Part shown: one piece after another, positions 57,215 through 64,000 of the stretch | Numbering within the stretch: position 1 is the first letter of the stretch | Layout: each line of letters starts with the position of its first letter | Assembly: GCF_000835495.1 (NCBI RefSeq) | Contig: NW_015622544.1 | Location: forward strand, 1,888,855 to 1,952,854 | Direction of reading: 5' to 3' | Length of the DNA stretch: 64,000 nucleotides | Source: Cladophialophora immunda | Taxonomy: Eukaryota > Ascomycota > Eurotiomycetes > Chaetothyriales > Herpotrichiellaceae | Notes under the pieces: model-generated | Seen by the model: the letters and a program-made list of their open reading frames with translations, nothing else | Databases searched by the model: none | Told to the model about the DNA's origin: nothing | Made by a program: the position numbers and the translations under genes

Positions 57215-57535
57215 ATGTCCAAGACCAACCGCATCAACCCCAACGTGAAGCGCGCAAAGACCGAAGAATGGTTTCCCAAATCCCCCGACGGCGCATACAC
57301 TGGCGAGAAAATTCCCTTCCACCCTCGCCGCCGGAGTTCCCTGTCACCGACCGTCCTCGTCCTGCTGCTGTTACTGGTGCTCGCGGTCGGAGTCCTGGTT
57401 TGGAAACATGAGCAGGCTGTGGCCGTCGCCGCAGAGAACTACCAGAAATACACGGGTCAAGATCTGAAGGACACGGACTTTTACAAGGTCATAGAGAAGG
57501 CGCAGAACATCAAGTGGAAGCGGTCGGAGCTTTGA
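57215..57535 (+). CDS. Small single-pass membrane protein of unknown function
   Basis: Single exon of 106 residues. A basic N-terminal region (MSKTNRINPNVKRAKTEEWF) precedes one strong membrane helix, LVLLLLLVLAVGVLVW, and a polar tail with KYTGQDLKDTDFYKVIEKAQ ending IKWKRSEL. The positive charges before the helix suggest a cytoplasmic N-terminus. The frame is open further upstream, but the ATG at 57215 is preceded by C/T-rich leader-like sequence and gives a coherent protein. I do not recognise a family; small conserved proteins of this build are common in filamentous fungi. Confidence 0.7.
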   Translation: MSKTNRINPNVKRAKTEEWFPKSPDGAYTGEKIPFHPRRRSSLSPTVLVLLLLLVLAVGVLVWKHEQAVAVAAENYQKYTGQDLKDTDFYKVIEKAQNIKWKRSEL

Positions 57536-57969
57536 CGGCCTGACACCGAAGCCAGCGGGAATTTACATGGAGAAGTGTTCAATATTAGTACTGTCGGAGC
57601 GGGCAAGTCGTTAGAGGGGGAACACCCAGGCTGTCCTCGCCTCAACCGACCGCGCAGTTCGAGGGAGTTCCTGGCAAGCAGCGTCTCTGTCAGTCAGAGC
57701 AGCACTTGCACTGGTCGTATATTTGGCGTACTGGTAACGAAGGACATTGTCGGATCTGAGGTGAGGAGTAAATGAGGCAGACGAATATCGATCTATGCTG
57801 AAAGACTCTAGAATTTCTATTACTAGAGACATGAACCTGGTGTGAACTTGTATTGGTGCCCAACAGCAACTGAACTGTGTGGGTTTCATTCAGATGGCTC
57901 TCGGAGGGGAATCCAATGATGTATCCTTTCACTCCTCTATATGCTTCAACTACAGTACGGTCTCGTCGA
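57536..57969. other. Intergenic region between two small plus-strand genes
   Basis: 3' flank of the small membrane protein gene, then the presumed leader of the tentative gene at 57970. No feature recognised. Confidence 0.5.
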
Positions 57970-58559
57970 ATGTCCACACGTCGCAGTCCTCAGACCTTTG
58001 TCAAGCCCGTCTTTCCCCCTCCTCCTCGTCACCCCCTGCTCGATCCCTCGCATTCTCGAGTCTCCAGACCGTATGACATCTCTTTCCCAACACGCAGGTC
58101 GTCGAGACAGACAAGCTCATATCGTCAGGCAAATGTGAGTGCGAGTGCTGCCAGTGGGCTCCTTTTCCATCGTTCCCTACCGCATGTCCTGAGTCTTAGC
58201 GGTCAGGCCTTCATCTTCCAGGTCGATGGGAGAAGGCTCAGAAATCGCTTCGCTGGGGGTACGTACATTCCTTCCACTCTCCCCTGGTGCTCGTGGGGAC
58301 AGGAGTTGAGAAATGCCTTCGTTTGACTATCAATATGTTTAAAGCGTGGCTGCTTGATAACGTCCATTTGTCTCGCTTGGTCTGCTCTTCCATGCCAAGT
58401 CAGGCACTTCCGAAATTAAAGTCCAGAGGAGTGCGCAAACTCCCAGTTCTCGACGGGAAACAGAGTCCTATGAGGCTACTACTGATAAACCTGCTACCGG
58501 TGACATTAGTCCGGCGACATGCAACTCAGCACTTTGGCCCTCGTTCAACTAGGGTGTGA
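57970..58559 (+). CDS. Tentative three-exon gene of unknown function
   Basis: A chain of three exons stays in frame across two GT-AG introns: 57970-58134, 58222-58258 and 58345-58559, giving 138 residues. It starts MSTRRSPQTFVKPVF, is Pro/Arg/Ser-rich at first, then has VDGRRLRNRFAG across the second junction, and ends ATQHFGPRSTRV. I do not recognise a family. Branch sites are weak, and composition of the last exon is not strongly protein-like, so this may be a chance alignment of splice signals. Confidence 0.35.
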
Positions 58560-58968
58560 TCGGAGACCACGAGAGGATAGATAGTACTCCGATAGAACCA
58601 CGCAGAGTACGGCTACGAAACACACCAGTCGATGACTGCAATTAAGAAGCTTACTCGAGGAAGTAGACACCTCCGTGCCCTTGCTAGATGTACTTGGTAA
58701 TGGCAGGGCTCCTGGATGGGCCCACAAAAGGGACGAGGCTGCGGGTTTTCAGGAGGTTTGGTCCACTGACGGGGCAACTAACTACCTCGACATGATACTC
58801 ATTCTTCCACCACCCATCTGACCGAGGGCGAGAGAGGGTGACAAATACAATGATTTGTATACGGTCGCAACAGCTTGAGCGTTTGTCAGCGCTCAGTTGT
58901 GCACAATATACAGTGCGTTTGGCTGAGGGAGGTTCTTCAGGAGATTGGGGGTGGGCGGATGGCCTTGA

Positions 58969-59001
58969 GGGGGTGGGAGAACAGGGGGAGATGGGGGTGG
59001 G
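58969..59001 (+). other. Potential G-quadruplex motif
   Basis: Five runs of three or more G are separated by loops of 1-6 nt on the plus strand, within a wider G-rich block beginning near 58946. It is about 660 bp upstream of the hydrolase start codon. Formation is inferred from the sequence pattern only. Confidence 0.6.
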
Positions 59002-59502
59002 ATGGCGATGGAAGACGATAGGGAGGTCCGTATACTGGGTATGCCAGTGGGCTGGAGCAAGAATAGGTACGATAGACAACAGAATGGGTCAGTACATGGT
59101 GTACTGTATGCGGGTTGTGGGTGGGGATGAAGATACACCTTCTCCTCGGCCCCGCCAACTGCAACACCCGAGGGTATATACCGAGTACTCGGTAATCGTT
59201 CGAATGAGGGCACCAACTCTCCCATTCTTGATCGATCGCTTGTTCGCCAGGCAACAAGTGTCCTCACATACCGCGTCCTCGACAGGGGGCAAGACCTTTT
59301 TTTCTTCCCCGCCCAAAGCGCGTATTCGGTTCCCCCCTTACCCTCGCTGTCGATCTATACCAGTGCACAAGGCGCCCCAAGGCATGAGGCGTGTTTATGC
59401 GCACTCGAACAGATTAGTCAAGGGGACGGAGGAGCTCACAAATAATACCGGGAGCGCAGCCTTGCTCTGACTCTGCGGAGTATATACACAGGCACACAGA
59501 CA

Positions 59503-59510
59503 TATATATA
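59503..59510 (+). promoter_or_regulatory. TATA-like element of the alpha/beta hydrolase
   Basis: A TATATATA run about 155 bp before the start codon; a second TATATA-type stretch lies 20 bp upstream. Support is sequence and position only. Confidence 0.3.
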
Positions 59511-59663
59511 GGTATTCATAGAGATATCTCACAGCCCCGGAACATTCTATTCCTCGACAGCTCGGGGCCAAGACCCTTTTCGCATCGAAGAAAGACACTA
59601 GACTGTTGTCGTTGGCTCTTATTCACACCTTTCGAACGCCAGGGGGGAACAAAACAAAACAAG

Positions 59664-60653
59664 ATGCCGTACCAATATGATCCCGAATACTACAAGGTCA
59701 TGGAGCCATTGTTGCCCGCCATGGCCGCGGCGCCGAAACACCCGCCCTACGACGTCGCCTCGCGTCGAAATGGCATCGACGACATGTGGGAGGGATTTAT
59801 GCAGCAATGGCCCGTGGTCGAGGACGTCGAGGAGACCATCTTCAAGATCTCGTCCTTTGACGGCGTCGAGATCAACGTCCACCGCTTCGCAAAGAAAGGC
59901 GCTACCCCGACAACAAGAACAACCGGCAGCGGCTCGCCGGCTGTCGTGTACACCCACGGTGGCGGCTTTTTCTGTCTCAGCGTGCCGCTCTACCGCAAGA
60001 TGATCCAGAGCTACGTGACGCAGGGCGGCATCCCGTTCTTCGCGGTCGAGTACCGCTCGCCACCCGAGTTCCCCTTCCCCACGCCCATCGAGGACTGCTA
60101 CGCGGCGCTCAAGTGGATTCACTCCACCGCCGCGGGGGAGTTGGGTATCGACCCTGCTCGCATCGCCATCATGGGCGACTCGGCGGGCGGAGGGCTCGCC
60201 GCTGGCGTGGCCATCATGGCTCGAGACAGAAACCTCAACCCCCCTCTGGCGAAGCAGGTGCTCGTCAACGCGATGCTCGACGACCGCAACCAGGGCCGGT
60301 ACGAAGCCGCCAAGGACTTCCACGTCTGGACGCCCGACGACAACCTCACGGGCTGGGCCGCGTACCTGGGTCGCGACAAGGCCGGCAAACCCGACGCCGA
60401 CGTCTCGCCCTGGGCTGCGCCGGCGCGGGTCGCGTCAGTGGCAGGCCTGCCGCCCGTGTACATCGACGTGCCCGACCTGGACATCTTCAGGGATGAGAAC
60501 ATCAAGTACGCGGCACGGCATGCTGAGGCTGGCATCCCGCTCGAAATGCACGTATATCCCGGACTGCCTCATAGTTTTGAGACGTTTGCACCAAAGATCT
60601 CGACCGCGAAGTCGGCGCTGGCGAACAGGGTCAAGTTTATCCACAAGCTTTGA
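59664..60653 (+). CDS. Alpha/beta hydrolase, HSL/arylacetamide-deacetylase-like esterase
   Basis: Single exon of 329 residues without signal peptide. The oxyanion-hole motif is VVYTHGGGFF around residue 95, the nucleophile elbow is IMGDSAGGGLAAG around 175, and the late acid and His are in DVPDLDIFRDE and YPGLPHSFE. The strict HGGG and GDSAG pair identifies the hormone-sensitive-lipase group (alpha/beta hydrolase fold-3), which splits short-chain esters, lactones or acylated metabolites. It is locally very GC-rich (a long GCC/CGC codon bias), more so than its neighbours. It lies tail-to-tail with the sugar-type transporter, 113 bp apart. Substrate unknown. Confidence 0.9.
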   Translation: MPYQYDPEYYKVMEPLLPAMAAAPKHPPYDVASRRNGIDDMWEGFMQQWPVVEDVEETIFKISSFDGVEINVHRFAKKGATPTTRTTGSGSPAVVYTHGGGFFCLSVPLYRKMIQSYVTQGGIPFFAVEYRSPPEFPFPTPIEDCYAALKWIHSTAAGELGIDPARIAIMGDSAGGGLAAGVAIMARDRNLNPPLAKQVLVNAMLDDRNQGRYEAAKDFHVWTPDDNLTGWAAYLGRDKAGKPDADVSPWAAPARVASVAGLPPVYIDVPDLDIFRDENIKYAARHAEAGIPLEMHVYPGLPHSFETFAPKISTAKSALANRVKFIHKL

Positions 60654-60766
60654 GGATAAGACGAAGAGATGTTTTCTTGAAATTGTACCGCTTCCTCTTC
60701 GTCGGGTGCCCGCTCAGAGACGAGAAAAAGAGCGGGTCGCAACGCCAAACAAGATCCGAGACAAAT

Positions 60767-62401
60767 TTATACCATAATTGCAATCGAGCTTCTCCTCCTC
60801 TTCCTCTCCGTAGCAAGTAAAGGCGTCTCGTCATCGTCATCGTCATCGTCGTCAGCATCCTCCACTTCCTCCACCGCACCATCACTTTCCCCATCTTTGC
60901 GGTCGTCCTGGCCAAACACCTGACTCATCTCTTTCCCCAACGCAACCCCCCTTGTCTCAGGCACGCAGAGGTAGTAGAATGCCATGGCGATGACATTGCA
61001 GGCCCCGTAGAAGACGAAAGTCATCGGTCCAATAGAAGCCAGCAGGATAGGTGTGACGGCTGCCACAATGATCTGAAACAACCACTGCGTGCATGTCGTG
61101 ACCGCACAGCACTTTGCGTTGATATAAGAAGGAAAAATCTCGCTGCAGACGTTCCAGGCAATTGGCCCGCTCGAAACCCCGAATGCGACTGCGTACACGT
61201 AGACACTCAGGACGCAAAGCGTGGCGCGAACCACAGACGGTATGCTGTCATCATCTGATGGCTCGGGCATCGTTGCCGCACAGTACCCTAGCACAAACAT
61301 TGATATGGCGCATATGCCGGTTCCCCAGAGGAGCCAGAAGCGATTGCCATAGATGCGCACACAGAGGAACATGAAGAGAAGCGCGGAGACGAGTTTGGCA
61401 AGGCCAAATATCCCTGTTAGAAACAGAGACGCGGAGACGCTCTTGAAGCCTGCCGTCAGAAATATAATGGCCACATAATAGTTCAGCGCGTTCATTCCTG
61501 ACATGTTTTGTGCGACGAACAGGCCGACACCGACGGTTAGCCGCTTGCGGATTGGATTGCTGAGTGCTTCACGGAGGAAATGTGTTTTGTGGATTGCTTG
61601 TCGACGTATTCCGGAGAGGACGCTCTGGGAGATTTCTCTGGCTTCACGTTTTACGGCGGCGTCGGAGGGGGACAATCCTCGGAACCAGGACAGAGTACCC
61701 CCAACCAGCTCGAGATCGTCCTTAGCGGCAAGGTAGTGTGGTGTCTCTTTGATATAAAGAGTCCCTAAAAGGAGGAGAATCCCAGGGACAAGCTGAACGG
61801 CAACTGGAACCTGCCACTGTAGATCTGAAGTGTCTGCGATCGCAGCGTTAGCAGCATATGCTCCCCAAAAGCCGACCACAGCGCAGCCTTGAATCACGAC
61901 TTGAAAGCTAGACATCAGTATGCCTCTATCGGAGGGAGTTGCGATCTCGGAAATGCTGGAATGAATGGTCAGCACAGGGCTTTGGAGAACCGACGCAAAG
62001 TGAACATACTAAATTGGTGAGACCAAAGTGCCAGCGCCCACCCCATAGCCATTCAGGAATCTTCCTACTTCAAACAACCAAAGTGCCGACCCAGCATCAA
62101 GGACCTGTAACGCAGCCCCAAGCACGTACAGAGCGGCACTGAAGATCAAACATGCCTTCCGGCCGAAGCGAGAGCAGATAGGGATTCCGGTGGGCACCCC
62201 AAAGAAGGCCCCAATGATCCACGAAGAGACAACAAGTGATTGAGCTCGCGCGAGTTCATTCGGTGGAAGGACATCGAGGCGGAAATGGCGAAGGAACGAG
62301 GGCAATACCAACAGCCCTCCCACAAAGCCGACCGAGTAGCCAAACAAGGCGCCAGTGGAGGCTGCGACGGCAGCTGAAATGTAGAGGTTGAGCCTAGACA
62401 T
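60767..62401 (-). CDS. MFS sugar-porter-family transporter (hexose/quinate type)
   Basis: Two exons: 62401-62010 and 61955-60767; a 54-nt intron sits within LVSPIYISEIATPSDRG, a diverged form of the sugar-porter PESPR signature. 526 residues. Other signatures are SRFGRK in the second loop, GRFLNGYGVGAGT, VAQNMSGMNALNYY in the middle and VPETRGVALGKEM (the PETKG motif) near the end. Twelve spans fit. The cytosolic tail contains a run of eight Asp after two more Asp/Ala, then ETPLL, an acidic dileucine-like sorting signal, and ends RRRSSIAIMV. Substrate is likely a sugar or quinate-type acid, inferred from the family only. An earlier Met 27 codons upstream is possible. Confidence 0.9.
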
Positions 62402-63555
62402 GTCCGGGACGTGTGATGGTGTGTCGTGGGCAGACTCAGTCGAGAAGAATGGAAGACTCCCACAGATATGGACGGCAAGCACCTATTTCAATACAATTCA
62501 GACTTGCCTGGGGGTCAACCTACCTGAGGTAACACATTCCCAACCGTCGGATACTGAGTGCTGAAGACGGAGGAATACAGTTCGGGCTACACACGGCCAG
62601 CAAGCTGTGAACGAATTGCACCACACCACCATCCATCTCGCCGGCGTCTTGCATGGAGAGACACGGAGGAAATCGAAAAGCTAGACGTAGTGGTTGCAGG
62701 AGAAAAGCACCATTGTTGACATGGCGAGAATGGGCAGATCCCGGGTGGCGGAAGAATCATTTTCCGACAGAGGCAAGTGTCGGCGAATGTAGGCTATCGA
62801 CCCGAACCTTGTTCCAACATCTGCATGTATTAGTACGAGGAACTCCGTATGAAGCACAATCACATATAAAGAGGATTCCTTGCTAAAGGGTACCACTGCG
62901 CTCAAGGGTTGACAGAATATCCTTACGAACAAATACTATCATGCACATAACAATCGAACCGACCACACTTACCACCACAATGCCCTTTCCCCGTCAGGCT
63001 GTGCCGCTTATGCCGGTATTTGATTCTTCAATCTCTCCTCTCGGCCTTGTGGCGATCACTGGGCTTGTATTGTTCTCTCCAGTCGGGGAATCTACCAAAT
63101 GGGTCGCCATTTGTTCGAGTCTGTACTTCTGTCTGCCCACCGATGCCACTAGCCCAGCCCTGCTCTAATATTGAGGTGAGAAGCTTCAAATTCATCCTTT
63201 GCCCACTACGCCTACCTCCGATCTCAGCCCTTCGTAGATCGACCTCTCACTTGGCCTTCTCTCGGGCGCATACTCGTATGCCATGCGGTTGGTTGGCGTT
63301 CAGGGCCACGGCAACTCCGCCGCACTCCAAAAAATTTCTCCAAAAACATCAACATATGGTTACGATGGTATTAGACCCGAAGCAGTCTTAGTGTGGAAAC
63401 TGCAGCCACTCACGTTGAGACATTGTTTGGCTGCAAAACAGCTTTGGATTTCAACATCGCCCTTGGCATGACGGTTGCGGCCAAACACAGGTCCTCGTGG
63501 TCACAGTGCCTCAAGAGTCCAACTTTTCAAATGTTCTAAGCAACCAAAGGCCCAC
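62402..63555. other. Intergenic region upstream of the sugar-type transporter
   Basis: Promoter of the transporter on the minus strand and leader of the small gene at the right edge. Short frames (up to 123 codons) carry no motif and are not spliceable into a longer model. Confidence 0.5.
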
Positions 63556-63976
63556 ATGGACGAAGAAGCATTCACCAGGAAGATTCACAACTTTGAATTG
63601 CCAAAGTCCAGTTACGATGCTCGGAAAAGGCCCGCAAGAAGGCGTCCGAACACAGATCGAGTTCCATACGTGAGTCCTAACAAGAGCATTCACTTCTCGC
63701 CATTAAGATGCTAACTGGCCCCAGGAGTCGACACCCACTTCAACCCAGTACAGCAACCGTCCCCAACCCACCTTGCAGGGGGCAGATGCATATCCGTGCA
63801 CAATCTTCGTCTTCTGGGCTCTTTTTATTGTAGGGCCTTTGTTTGCCCTCATTTGCCTCGACCACAAGATCGCAAAGCTGTGCAGCATATGCTTGTTCAG
63901 CATCCTCTTTGCTTTATTTCTGCACCAATGGGTAAAATGTCCTACTGAACGTGTTCTCATGTGCACCATCGAGTAG
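63556..63976 (+). CDS. Small predicted two-helix membrane protein of unknown function
   Basis: Two exons: 63556-63669 and 63725-63976, joined by a 55-nt intron with a clear CTAAC branch site before the acceptor; 121 residues. MDEEAFTRKIHNFELPKSSY opens a basic N-terminal region that includes KRPARRRPNTDR. The second exon holds two hydrophobic segments, TIFVFWALFIVGPLFALICL and CSICLFSILFALFLHQW, and ends TERVLMCTIE. No family recognised. The model rests on the continuous frame, the branch site and the coherent charge/hydrophobic layout; the stop is only 24 bp from the window edge. Confidence 0.6.
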
Positions 63977-64000
63977 GTTTCAATCCCAGTGCAACATAAA

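Larger units (their letters stand above)
58560..59663. other. Promoter region of the alpha/beta hydrolase
   Basis: About 1.1 kb with a G-rich block at 58946-59001 that has quadruplex potential and a TATATATA stretch at 59503-59510. No gene recognised on either strand. Confidence 0.55.

Noticed and set aside
59619..60323. 234-codon minus-strand frame
   Set aside because: Antisense of the GC-rich esterase; long antisense frames are expected there.

Overview
The window is from the nuclear genome of a filamentous ascomycete (Pezizomycotina). Genes are compact and carry many 46-120 nt introns with GT-AG ends, often with a CTAAC-like branch site just before the acceptor. Intergenic gaps are short, both strands are used equally, and several protein types are typical of filamentous fungi (DUF1770, the CmcJ/AsaB oxidoreductase family, C2H2 plus fungal_trans regulators). 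The order within Pezizomycotina cannot be fixed from sequence alone; Eurotiomycetes or Dothideomycetes seem most likely to me. I reconstructed about 28 gene models by joining exons across splice sites with a continuous reading frame.

Layout. 2.1-8.4 kb: a Golgi GDP-mannose transporter, a KHDC4/RIK-type KH-domain RNA-binding protein and a BMT5-type 25S rRNA methyltransferase. 8.6-15.7 kb: an accessory region with an aldo-keto reductase, a serine-hydrolase fragment and a CmcJ/AsaB-type oxidoreductase, each interrupted by an in-frame stop, followed by an apparently intact secreted type-B carboxylesterase. 17-28 kb: a 1583-residue WDR59/Mtc5-like SEA-complex protein, then a C2H2 transcription factor and a TfdB/phenol-hydroxylase-type FAD monooxygenase that may form a small regulated pair. 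29-54 kb: mostly housekeeping genes, namely UBC13, a Cys-rich unknown, ribosomal protein eL24, DUF1770, adenosine kinase, an EST1/SMG7-like factor, mitochondrial uL5m, a beta-lactamase-fold hydrolase, a ubiquitin hydrolase ending in a CaaX box, complex I subunit NDUFA12, and a divergent LTV1/LSG1 ribosome-biogenesis pair. 54-64 kb: a DHA1 MFS transporter, a small single-pass membrane protein, a doubtful three-exon gene, an HSL-type alpha/beta hydrolase, a sugar/quinate-type MFS transporter and a small two-helix membrane protein at the right edge.

The most unusual signals are the run of three adjacent accessory genes that each carry a premature stop (8.7-13 kb); the CaaX-terminated ubiquitin protease with a His-rich N-terminus; the Cys-rich domain of the 584-residue unknown; a (TG)30 tract inside an intron of the serine hydrolase; and two small spliced genes that single-frame reading would miss. 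No rRNA, CRISPR array or convincing intact transposon was seen. I could not identify a tRNA with confidence by eye.
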